NCBI GenBank assembly: GCA_016719465.1
Contig: JADJYY010000019.1
Coordinates: 1 to 64,000 of the forward strand
Direction: 5' to 3'
Length of the DNA stretch: 64,000 nt
Source: Hydrogenophilales bacterium
GTDB lineage: Bacteria > Pseudomonadota > Gammaproteobacteria > Burkholderiales > Thiobacillaceae
Both the position numbers and the translations under genes were made by a program. Shown here piece after piece: positions 16,359 to 23,150 of this stretch. Below the pieces are notes generated by a model. It was given only the letters and a program-made list of their open reading frames with translations. It did no database searches and had not been told where the DNA came from. Numbering within the stretch: position 1 is the stretch's first letter; each line of letters opens with the position of its first letter.

Positions 16359-16660
16359 GGCGTGATTCCTCTCAGGTGAGGGGGCAATTCGGGGGTGCGC
16401 TCGAACAGGTCGGCGAAATGGGCGGAGAGGTCGGTCTCGCCGGCCATGACGGCTTCCAGCCCGTCCAGGGCGGCATTGATGCGGGCGGCGGATTCGGCGT
16501 CGATGATTTCCCGAGCGGCGTCGATGAAGCAGAGCAGCCAGGTGCCCGGCGCCTGTTCGCCCACCAGGGCCAAGTCGATCCGGCGCTGGCCGCCGCGTCC
16601 GTGGCAGAGGGCGACGTAGCCGTTGGACTCGATGACCTGCATGGGGAGGCCTAGGCACAT
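16355..16660 (-). CDS. hoxL: HypC-type chaperone HoxL/HupF
   Basis: 101 residues. MCLGLPMQVIESNG has the HypC-family Cys2; the protein is longer than HypC because of a C-terminal helix. HoxL/HupF is known to assist HoxG/HupL maturation specifically, and to stabilise it in oxygen. The start ATG 16660 is fixed by the Cys2 motif. It is separated from hoxM by 295 bp holding two tandem repeat elements, whereas the two genes are nearly contiguous in related operons. Confidence 0.94.
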   Translation of the reverse strand: MCLGLPMQVIESNGYVALCHGRGGQRRIDLALVGEQAPGTWLLCFIDAAREIIDAESAARINAALDGLEAVMAGETDLSAHFADLFERTPELPPHLRGITP

Positions 16661-16683
16661 GGCGCGGGACTCCTGGCCGGGTT

Positions 16684-16799
16684 AAATCCCTCCTGTCCTC
16701 CTTTATCCCCGCATGGGGGCTTTACATAAGGGAGGGACCCTTCGGCATGGGGTGACGGGTGTTCTCCCCCCTTTCCTAAAGGGGGGTTGGGGGGGATTT
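16684..16799. repeat. Paired-hairpin repeat, copy 8 (hoxM/hoxL gap, first of a tandem pair)
   Basis: Left arm AAATCCCTCCTGTCCTCC carries the nested palindrome (ATCCCCGCATGGGGGCT); right arm ends GGGGTTGGGGGGGATTT. It is in direct orientation with copy 9, only 28 bp away, and lies 23 bp upstream of the hoxL start. Confidence 0.87.
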
Positions 16800-16827
16800 C
16801 GACGGTAGTGGCATGGCAGGCGTCGCT

Positions 16828-16943
16828 AAATCCCTCCTGTCCTCCCTTTACAAAAGGGAGGGACCTTTCGGCACAGGTTAATGGGTGTTCTCCCCCCTTT
16901 TCTAAAGCCCCCATGCGGGGATAAAGGGGGCGAGGGGGGATTT
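16828..16943. repeat. Paired-hairpin repeat, copy 9 (second of a tandem pair)
   Basis: Left arm AAATCCCTCCTGTCCTCCC without insert; the right arm carries the nested palindrome in the opposite sense (AGCCCCCATGCGGGGAT) and ends GGGGCGAGGGGGGATTT. It lies 12 bp beyond the end of hoxM. Together copies 8 and 9 account for nearly all of the 295-bp gap; there is no gene here. Confidence 0.87.
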
Positions 16944-16955
16944 CAACAACGCCCA

Positions 16956-17588
16956 TCATCCCGCCACCTCCAGAAACCGCCCATCCCCCATCCGGCAAGC
17001 CATCTCGGCGCTGGGCCGCTGGCCTTCGTAGAGGCCCATCTCCAGGCTGTCCAGGGTGATGCGTTCCGACCCATCGGGCGGCGAGGCGCGGCGCTCGGGC
17101 CTGGCCAGCCAGCCGTAGAGGGTGTCCAGGGCGATATCCAACGCGTCCGGCAGACGCGCCTTCACCGTAGCCGAGATGCTGCCGCCGTAGTCGTCCAGGG
17201 TTTCCGGCTGGCAGCCGATCAGGGTCACGCTTTCAGGATGCCAGCCGCGCAGCCTGGCCACGGACAGCACTTCCTGGAAGCCGGTCTGGTGCAGGCTCAT
17301 CTTCTTGACGCCCATGAAGGCCGGCACCTCCTCGTCCCGCACCACCTTGAGGCTGCCGGGGGCGAGGCCGTAATCCACCGCGTCCAGGATCAGCAGCTTG
17401 CGGCAGCCTTCCACGTAGGGCAGCAGGTAGAGGCCCTGGGTGCCGCCGTCCAGCAGGCGCACGCCGGCGCGGAAGCGCCAGTCGGCGTGCAACCGCTCCA
17501 GGGCGCGGATGCCGAAGCCCTCATCGGCCCAGAGCAGGTTGCCGATGCCCAGCACCAGGATGTCACAGCGGTAGTCCAGGCCATTCAT
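16956..17588 (-). CDS. hoxM: Hydrogenase maturation protease HoxM/HupD
   Basis: 210 residues. LGIGNLLWADEGFGIRALE (Glu and Asp nickel-sensing ligands region) and the later KKMSLHQTGFQEVLSVARL (His ligand) are the HupD/HyaD signature. The enzyme cuts the C-terminal peptide from HoxG after the His of DPCxxCxxH once nickel is in place, so it depends on the length and nature of that tail, which is altered by a frameshift in this window. The start overlaps the hoxZ stop by 4 bp. Confidence 0.95.
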   Translation of the reverse strand: MNGLDYRCDILVLGIGNLLWADEGFGIRALERLHADWRFRAGVRLLDGGTQGLYLLPYVEGCRKLLILDAVDYGLAPGSLKVVRDEEVPAFMGVKKMSLHQTGFQEVLSVARLRGWHPESVTLIGCQPETLDDYGGSISATVKARLPDALDIALDTLYGWLARPERRASPPDGSERITLDSLEMGLYEGQRPSAEMACRMGDGRFLEVAG

Positions 17589-18301
17589 GGCTTGTCATCC
17601 TTGAACATGCGCCAGCCGGACAGCATGGTGGACACCAGGCTCTGGCGCGACATGATGTCTTCCCGGATGGCGGCGTAGATGTGCAGCAGCACGAACAGCA
17701 CCATCACCCACAGGCCCACGTGGTGCCAGGTGTGCACGTCCTGGCTCTGGCCGAACAGGGGAATGACCCAGGAGGTGAACAGGGTGTGGGACCAACTGCC
17801 TTCCTGGGCACCTTCGCCGTATAGCGCGAAGCCGGTGACCATCATGAACACCACGGTGGTGAGGAACAGGGTGAACATGGAAAACTGGGCCAGGGGGTTG
17901 TGGCCCACGTACTTCTTCGGGTCCCGCTCCAGGAACAGGTACCAGCGCAGCTCGAACAGTACTTCCTTCCACCAGGTGCCGTTGAAGATGGGCAGCACGA
18001 ACAACTGGCGGGCGTGGTGGTTGCCGACGAAGGCCCAGTAGACGCGGCCCAGGAAGCCGATCAGCAGGACATAGCCGGCGGCGAAGTGGGCGAAGCGGAT
18101 GTAGCCCATGAGGAAGTTCTCGCTGGCCTCGCCGGGCTGGCTGGGCAGCGGGCTGGCGATGAACCAGCCGGTGATGGCCAGCACGGTGATGGCCAGGGCG
18201 TTGACCCAGTGCCACAGCCGGACCGGCGCTTCGTAAACGTAGACCGCCTTGACCGCGCGCCCGTGGGCCGCGGCTTCCTGCATGTCTTGTGCTGAGAGCA
18301 T
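17585..18301 (-). CDS. hoxZ: Hydrogenase cytochrome b subunit HoxZ/HupC
   Basis: 238 residues of the Ni/Fe-hydrogenase b-type cytochrome family with four predicted membrane helices (about 30-50, 70-92, 140-162, 195-215). RLWHWVNALAI and HTWHHVGLWVMVLFVLLH contain heme histidines. It anchors HoxKG at the periplasmic side of the membrane and passes electrons to quinone. The ATG at 18301 is preceded by CAGGAG. It follows hoxG, with a repeat element between. Confidence 0.96.
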   Translation of the reverse strand: MLSAQDMQEAAAHGRAVKAVYVYEAPVRLWHWVNALAITVLAITGWFIASPLPSQPGEASENFLMGYIRFAHFAAGYVLLIGFLGRVYWAFVGNHHARQLFVLPIFNGTWWKEVLFELRWYLFLERDPKKYVGHNPLAQFSMFTLFLTTVVFMMVTGFALYGEGAQEGSWSHTLFTSWVIPLFGQSQDVHTWHHVGLWVMVLFVLLHIYAAIREDIMSRQSLVSTMLSGWRMFKDDKP

Positions 18302-18314
18302 GTGTTTCTCCTGG

Positions 18315-20285
18315 TTAGACGGAGGTGGTCAAGCCACGCGGGGAGAAATCCCCCCTGCCCCCCCTTTGCAAAGGGGGGAACCTTCCCGCATGGGGATACG
18401 CGGATTTGCTCCCCCCTTTCTCGAAGGGGGGCCGGGGGGGGATTTGCCGCGTTTGGCTCAAGCACCACCGCATGGCAAGCCCGCTCACCGTACCCGCACC
18501 TTGGTCAACTCCAGCCCCGTCCGGCGCCATGACGTGGGTCGAACACGCCAGGCAGGGATCGAAGCTGTGCAAGGTGCGCAGGATCTCCAGAGGCTGGTCG
18601 GCCTTGGCCACCGGGGTGTTCATCAGGCTGGCCTCGAAGGCGCCGATCTGGCCCTTGGAATCGCGCGGGCTGCCGTTCCAGGTGGTGGGCACCACGCACT
18701 GGTAGTTGTCGATGCGCGTGTCCTTGATCCTGATCCAGTGGCCCAGGGCGCCGCGCGGCGCCTCGGTGAAGCCGACGCCCTTGGTTTCCTTGGGCCAGGT
18801 GGCGGGTTCCCACTTGTCGATGTTGGCCGTGGACAGGTCGCCGGCCTTCAGGTTGGCCATGAGCTTGTCCTGGAAGTAGCGCATCTTGTGGGCGGCCCAG
18901 GAGGCCTCCAGGCCGCGGGCGGCGGTGCGGCCCAGGGTGGAGAACAGGGCGGTGAGCGGCAGGTCCAGTTTCTTCAACACCATGTCCACCGGCTCCTTGA
19001 ACTCGGGCTTGTTCTGCACGTAGCCGATGATGTAGCGGGCCAGGGGGCCCACTTCCATGGCGTGGCCGCGCCAACGGGGGGCCTTGATCCACGAGTACTT
19101 GCCGCCCTCGTCGATCTGCTCGATGTTGGTACTGGTGCCCTTGGCGTTCTTGCCCAGTTCGTAATGGGGCGCGGTTTCGCCGTCCCAGGGGTGCAGGCCC
19201 TTCCCGGCGTTGTTGCCCCCCTCGTACTTGAACCAGGAGTGGTCCACGAATTCCTGCACCTGGTTCGGGTCGCGCAAATCCACTTCATGGACCTTGCTCA
19301 GGTCGCCATTGATGATGGCCCCGCGCGGCAGCATGAGGTTGGCCGCCGAGTAGTCGTTGGCCTTGTCCGGGATGTCGCCGTAGGACAGCACGCTCCTGGA
19401 GGACAGGCCGCCGCCATGGGTCCAGTCCTTGTAGAAGGAGGCAATGGCCAGCAGGTCCGGGATGTAGACCTGGTCGATGAACTCGATGGTGCGGTCGATG
19501 ATGTAGGACACCAGGTTCAGGCGTTCCATGTTGATCGCGCCGACCGCGCCGGTGTCATGCACGTTGATGGCGCACGGCACGCCGCCCACCAGCCAGTTCG
19601 GATGCGGGTTCTTGCCGCCGTAGATGGTGTGGATCTTGACGATGTCCTTCTGGAAATCCAGGGCCTCCAGGTAGTGGGTCACCGCCATCAGGTTGGCCTC
19701 CGGCGGCAGCTTGTAGGCCGGGTTGCCCCAGTAGCCGTTCATGAAGGGGCCCAACTGACCGGATTCGACGAACTTCTTCAGCCGGTTCTGGATGTCGCGG
19801 AAATAGCCCGGTGACGACAGCGGCCAGGACGAGATGCTCTGCGCCAGTTCCGAGGTCTTCTTCGGATCGGCCTTCAGCGCCGAGACCACGTCCACCCAGT
19901 CCAGGGCGTGCAGGTGATAGAAGTGCACCAGGTGGTCGTGGGCCTGGAGGGTCAACTGCATGATGTTGCGGATGCTGTTGGCGTTCTCCGGAATCTTGAT
20001 GGCCAGGGCGTCTTCCACGGCCCGCACGCTGGTGAGGGCGTGGGTGCCGGTACAGACGCCGCAGATGCGCTCCGTGAAGGCCCAGGCGTCGCGCGGATCG
20101 CGGCCCTTGAGGATGACCTCCAGGCCACGCCACATGGTGCCGGTGGAGACCGCGTTGCGGATCACGTTGTTGGCATCCAGGTTCACTTCCACCCGCATGT
20201 GGCCCTCGATGCGGGTCACCGGGTCCACCACCACGCGCTTGCCGGAGTTGTCGAGCTTGAAGCCCTGCGTTTCGTATGCGCCCAT
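18315..20285 (-). CDS. hoxG: Membrane-bound [NiFe] hydrogenase large subunit HoxG/HupL, with frameshifted C-terminus
   Basis: Large subunit of the uptake hydrogenase. RICGVCTGTHALTSVRAVED holds the first two Ni ligands and DPCLACSTH the last two. Start ATG 20285 (MGAYETQGF); GTG 20294, which overlaps the hoxK stop, is an alternative. The normal tail after the cleavage His is about 15 residues. Here the frame runs on for about 72 residues, the last half being repeat copy 10. Deleting one C from the CCCC run at 18515-18518 gives VMAPDGLELTKVRVR and a stop at 18485, the normal end. The lesion would present HoxM with an abnormal tail; a sequencing or assembly error is equally possible. Confidence 0.94.
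   Translation of the reverse strand: MGAYETQGFKLDNSGKRVVVDPVTRIEGHMRVEVNLDANNVIRNAVSTGTMWRGLEVILKGRDPRDAWAFTERICGVCTGTHALTSVRAVEDALAIKIPENANSIRNIMQLTLQAHDHLVHFYHLHALDWVDVVSALKADPKKTSELAQSISSWPLSSPGYFRDIQNRLKKFVESGQLGPFMNGYWGNPAYKLPPEANLMAVTHYLEALDFQKDIVKIHTIYGGKNPHPNWLVGGVPCAINVHDTGAVGAINMERLNLVSYIIDRTIEFIDQVYIPDLLAIASFYKDWTHGGGLSSRSVLSYGDIPDKANDYSAANLMLPRGAIINGDLSKVHEVDLRDPNQVQEFVDHSWFKYEGGNNAGKGLHPWDGETAPHYELGKNAKGTSTNIEQIDEGGKYSWIKAPRWRGHAMEVGPLARYIIGYVQNKPEFKEPVDMVLKKLDLPLTALFSTLGRTAARGLEASWAAHKMRYFQDKLMANLKAGDLSTANIDKWEPATWPKETKGVGFTEAPRGALGHWIRIKDTRIDNYQCVVPTTWNGSPRDSKGQIGAFEASLMNTPVAKADQPLEILRTLHSFDPCLACSTHVMAPDGAGVDQGAGTVSGLAMRWCLSQTRQIPPRPPFEKGGSKSAYPHAGRFPPLQRGGRGDFSPRGLTTSV
18346..18445. 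repeat. Paired-hairpin repeat, copy 10 (hoxG/hoxZ gap)
   Basis: Both arms are the strong C-run type: AAATCCCCCCTGCCCCCCC...AAAGGGGGGAACC and TCCCCCCTTTCTCGAAGGGG...GGGGGGGGATTT. It starts 40 bp downstream of the ancestral hoxG stop and is translated as the tail of the present hoxG frame. Confidence 0.87.
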
Positions 20286-20290
20286 GTCGC

Positions 20291-21376
20291 TCACCCTTGC
20301 TTGTCGTTACTGTCGGATTGCTTGGAACGGCTCTGCTTGATGGCGCTGACCGCCGCGTGGGCCACCACGGCGGCGCCCACCACCCCCACCACCGCGCCGC
20401 CCACCTGGTCGGCGCTGGATTCCACGCCGAACTGCTGGATGCCGGTGACCCGGTCGTAGAAGCCGCCCTTGTCCCAGAAGCCGTCCTCGGAACAGCCGAT
20501 GCAGCCATGGCCGGACTGGATGGGGAAGGACACGCCGCCGTTCCAGCGCACGGTGGAACAGGCGTTGTAGGTGGTGGGCCCCTTGCAGCCCATCTTGTAG
20601 AGGCAGTAGCCCTTGCGCGAACCCTCGTCGTCCCAGGCTTCGGCGAACTGGCCGGCGTCGAAGTGGGGACGGCGGTAGCACTTATCGTGGATGCGCTGGC
20701 CGTAGAACATCTTCGGCCGGCCCTGGCGGTCCAGTTCCGGGATGCGGTCGAAGGTCAGCATGTAGGTGATGACCCCGGTCATCACCTCGGCGATGGGCGG
20801 GCAACCCGGCACCTTGATGATGGGCTTATCAAAGATGACCTTGTGCACCGGCGTCGCCTGGGTGGGGTTGGGCTTGGCCGCCTGGACGCAGCCCCAGGAG
20901 GCGCAGGAACCCCAGGAGATGATCGCCTTGCAATCCTTGGCCACGTGCTTCAACTGCTCCAGGAAGGGCTTGCCGCCGATGATGCAGGACATGCCTTCCT
21001 GGTTCAGGGGCGGGTTGCCCTCCACCGCCAGGATGTAGTTGCCCTTGTACCTGGTCATCACCTCGTCGAGGATGGCCTCGGCCTGGTGGCCGGCGGCGGT
21101 CATGATGGTGTCGTCATAGTCCAGGGAAATCATGGACAGCACCGCGTCCTTGGCCAGGGGATGGCCGGAACGGATGAAGGACTCGGAGCAGCAGGTGCAC
21201 TCCAGGCCATGCAGCCACAGCACCGGGGTGCGCGGCTTGGTCTCCATGGCGTGGGCGATTTTCGGCACGAACGCCGGCCCCAGGCCCAGGGAGGCGGCGG
21301 TCAGGCTGCAATATTTGAGGAAGCTGCGGCGGGTGATGCCCTGCCGCCGCATCACCTCGTAGAAGGTCTCCACCAT
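20291..21376 (-). CDS. hoxK: Membrane-bound [NiFe] hydrogenase small subunit HoxK/HupS
   Basis: 361 residues. A twin-arginine signal (RRSFLKYCS, 16-24, then a hydrophobic stretch ending AHA) directs Tat export of the HoxKG pair. LHGLECTCCSESF begins the proximal cluster ligands; GSCASWGC, PGCPPIAEV, HDKCYRRPHF, YCLYKMGCKGPTTYNACS and GHGCIGCSEDGFWD give the medial and distal clusters. ECTCC (six-cysteine proximal cluster) is the mark of oxygen-tolerant membrane-bound hydrogenases. A C-terminal helix (about 325-345, AVVGVVGAAVVAHAAVSAI) anchors it in the membrane. ATG 21376 has AGGAGA eight bases upstream. First gene of the operon. Confidence 0.97.
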   Translation of the reverse strand: MVETFYEVMRRQGITRRSFLKYCSLTAASLGLGPAFVPKIAHAMETKPRTPVLWLHGLECTCCSESFIRSGHPLAKDAVLSMISLDYDDTIMTAAGHQAEAILDEVMTRYKGNYILAVEGNPPLNQEGMSCIIGGKPFLEQLKHVAKDCKAIISWGSCASWGCVQAAKPNPTQATPVHKVIFDKPIIKVPGCPPIAEVMTGVITYMLTFDRIPELDRQGRPKMFYGQRIHDKCYRRPHFDAGQFAEAWDDEGSRKGYCLYKMGCKGPTTYNACSTVRWNGGVSFPIQSGHGCIGCSEDGFWDKGGFYDRVTGIQQFGVESSADQVGGAVVGVVGAAVVAHAAVSAIKQSRSKQSDSNDKQG

Positions 21377-21449
21377 GGGCTCGGTCTCCTGTCGGTCGGA
21401 TTGAAGGCATTCCCGGCCCGGGGATCAGGGGGGAATGGCAATCCTGTTT

Positions 21450-21466
21450 AACAAGAACCGTGCCAG
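21450..21466 (-). promoter_or_regulatory. Sigma-54 (-24/-12) promoter of the hox operon
   Basis: On the minus strand the sequence is CTGGCACGGTTCTTGTT, matching the sigma-54 consensus YTGGCACGrNNNTTGCW at all fixed positions except T for C in the -12 GC. Spacing is exact. Transcription would start near 21438, about 60 bp before the hoxK ATG. The presence of hoxA in the operon supports it. Confidence 0.85.
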
Positions 21467-21528
21467 CGGCGTCTAAATAATATAAATGCTATTTTACTGA
21501 TGGTTACGTAGCGCTTATCAACAATCAC

Positions 21529-21558
21529 GTGAACTTTGTATGTTTACATGCTATTCAC
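21529..21558. promoter_or_regulatory. Candidate upstream activator site (GTGAA-N20-TTCAC)
   Basis: Inverted GTGAA (21529-21533) and TTCAC (21554-21558) lie about 90-120 bp upstream of the predicted hoxK transcription start, the usual distance for an NtrC-type activator such as HoxA. That HoxA binds here is inference from position; I know no firm consensus to match. Confidence 0.3.
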
Positions 21559-21737
21559 TTTGTTTTTAATTTTGATAACTCTGTTTTCACTATCACCCCC
21601 CTCGCGAAGCGCCTCGCCTCTTCGGATGAGACCGCATCGCCACATCCAGGACGGGATTCTTTTCTGGAGATAAGAGTCTAATTGACGCTTTTGACCTGGG
21701 GAATTAGCGTGACCGCACTCATCCAGATGCCTCCGTC

Positions 21738-23063
21738 ATGAACAGCAAACGCAAACCGATAGTCGTCCTTCTGAGCGGCATGATGCTCGCGTCTCTAGCC
21801 ATCGTGGCGGCCGATAGCGCATGGAGCGAGGCCCCCGGCAAGAGCATCGGCAAGAAAACCACCGCCAAGAAGCCCGCCACCAAGAAACCCGCGACGAGGA
21901 AATCCAGGCCGGCCGAAACCGGTGTCCTCAAATCCGCCCCCGCGGCCACCCCCGCCGCCAAGGTCGTCACCAGCCCCGTCAACAAGGTTGAAGTGGCGCC
22001 CCCGACCAATCTGCAAGCCTCCGGCACCCTGGCTTCCGCGCCCAGGGCCATTGCCGCCCCATCGCAAGCCGCCGCCGCAAGCCCCGCCCCCCAGCCCCGG
22101 GTACCGGTGCCGACGAACCCCTACCTGACCGTACCCCAGGCCAATCCCTGGAATGTGGGGATCGTGAAGGCACCGATACCGCCGAACCCCTACGCGAATC
22201 CATACCTGGCCTATCGCCAGGCCCCCCTGCCGGCGGCTCCCACGCCCTGGTCCGCCCCCGTTTTCCAGGCGGCCCCCTATGGCGCGCCGACCTGGGTCAA
22301 TCCCTTCCTTGCCTTTCAGTTCCCGGCCTTGCCCTTCCCGGCACCGGTGGCGCCGGCACCCCAGGTTCTCCAGGCGCCCCCCATCATGCCGCCGGCGGTG
22401 ATCAATCCCTATCTGGCTTACCGGCTCCCGCCAACCCAGCCAAACCCGCCGACCCCCTGGACCGCGCCGGCCAGCCAGCCAGCCCCATTCCCGGTTCCAG
22501 CCTGGATCAATCCCTTCCAGGGCGCCCAGCAGGCGATGATTCCAGTCGTTCCCACGTTGCCGGCATTGACCCCGCCCAACTGGTCCGGCAATCCCTATCT
22601 GGCCTATCAACGCCCGCCCGCTCCGGTGCCGGCCATCGCTTCCCCGGCGCCCTCCCCGGCGAAACCCATGGCCATCGCTCCGGCCCCCGCGCCCCAGGCC
22701 GCCCCCGCCACGCCTTCGCAGTCGGCTGATCAGGGCGTCACCCCCTGGACCATCCCCTCCCCTCCCCTAACCCGGAAACCCGCGGATAACGTGGCGAGTT
22801 CCCTTGTCCCGTCATTGGACGGCCTGAAATCCAGCCTATTAGCGAGCATCCCCCCCATGGATCAGGCCATCCTGCCGGTGGTCAAAACCGTTTATCCGAC
22901 GGGGGAGAAACCACTGAAGGTATTGACGTTCAAGTGCCCGACCGAACTGGTGGGCGTTACGCCTCTGCCGACCAAGGCCCTGCATGAACTGGTGAATCTG
23001 GCCATGGACGGCATCAACAGCACCGACCTGCTGCCCTTCAACATGCAGCAGGTCTGTCAGTAA
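21738..23063 (+). CDS. Unrecognised exported Pro/Ala-rich protein with NPYLAY-type repeats
   Basis: 441 residues, not recognised. An N-terminal signal or anchor (about 8-25, VVLLSGMMLASLAIVAA) is followed by a Lys-rich stretch (GKKTTAKKPATKKPATRKSR, 38-57) and a long low-complexity Pro/Ala region (about 60-370). The region carries degenerate repeats NPYLT, NPYLAYRQ, NPFLAFQ, NPYLAYRL, NPFQGAQ and NPYLAYQR, spaced roughly 35-55 residues apart and often preceded by TPW or PTW. The last 75 residues look folded (ILPVVKTVYPTGEKPLKVLT) and contain the only two cysteines. It is transcribed away from hoxK. A periplasmic or envelope protein that spans or binds the wall is a guess. The ribosome site is weak; the reading frame and composition support a real gene. 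Confidence 0.75.
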   Translation: MNSKRKPIVVLLSGMMLASLAIVAADSAWSEAPGKSIGKKTTAKKPATKKPATRKSRPAETGVLKSAPAATPAAKVVTSPVNKVEVAPPTNLQASGTLASAPRAIAAPSQAAAASPAPQPRVPVPTNPYLTVPQANPWNVGIVKAPIPPNPYANPYLAYRQAPLPAAPTPWSAPVFQAAPYGAPTWVNPFLAFQFPALPFPAPVAPAPQVLQAPPIMPPAVINPYLAYRLPPTQPNPPTPWTAPASQPAPFPVPAWINPFQGAQQAMIPVVPTLPALTPPNWSGNPYLAYQRPPAPVPAIASPAPSPAKPMAIAPAPAPQAAPATPSQSADQGVTPWTIPSPPLTRKPADNVASSLVPSLDGLKSSLLASIPPMDQAILPVVKTVYPTGEKPLKVLTFKCPTELVGVTPLPTKALHELVNLAMDGINSTDLLPFNMQQVCQ

Positions 23064-23103
23064 TCGGCTTGGCAAGCGCCATAGCCCCAGCAGGGAACCG
23101 ATC

Positions 23104-23149
23104 GGGATAAGACGAGCCTGATAAGCTGGCATATCGCCAGGGCTTATCC
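23104..23149. promoter_or_regulatory. Hairpin abutting the copA start codon
   Basis: GGGATAAG (23104-23111) pairs with CTTATCCC (23142-23149), and an inner CTGGC/GCCAG lies between. The second arm ends one base before the copA ATG, so the RNA hairpin would cover the ribosome-binding region. It could be translational control, or a leftover REP; it is not a recognisable CueR-type operator. Confidence 0.4.
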
Positions 23150-23150
23150 C

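Larger units (their letters stand above)
21377..21737. other. Divergent intergenic region between hoxK and the exported Pro-rich protein gene
   Basis: 361 bp. It holds the sigma-54 promoter for hoxK (21450-21466) and, from about 21475 to 21590, the most AT-rich tract of the window. DNA bending there would help contact between a distant activator and sigma-54 RNA polymerase, but I found no clean IHF consensus. Nearer the plus-strand gene, a TTGACG at 21682 has only a poor -10 partner, so I do not call a promoter for that gene. Confidence 0.6.

Noticed and set aside
21795..22610. Gly/Arg-rich minus-strand frame over the Pro-rich exported protein
   Set aside because: It is the complement of the Pro/Ala repeats, with no ribosome site or domain.
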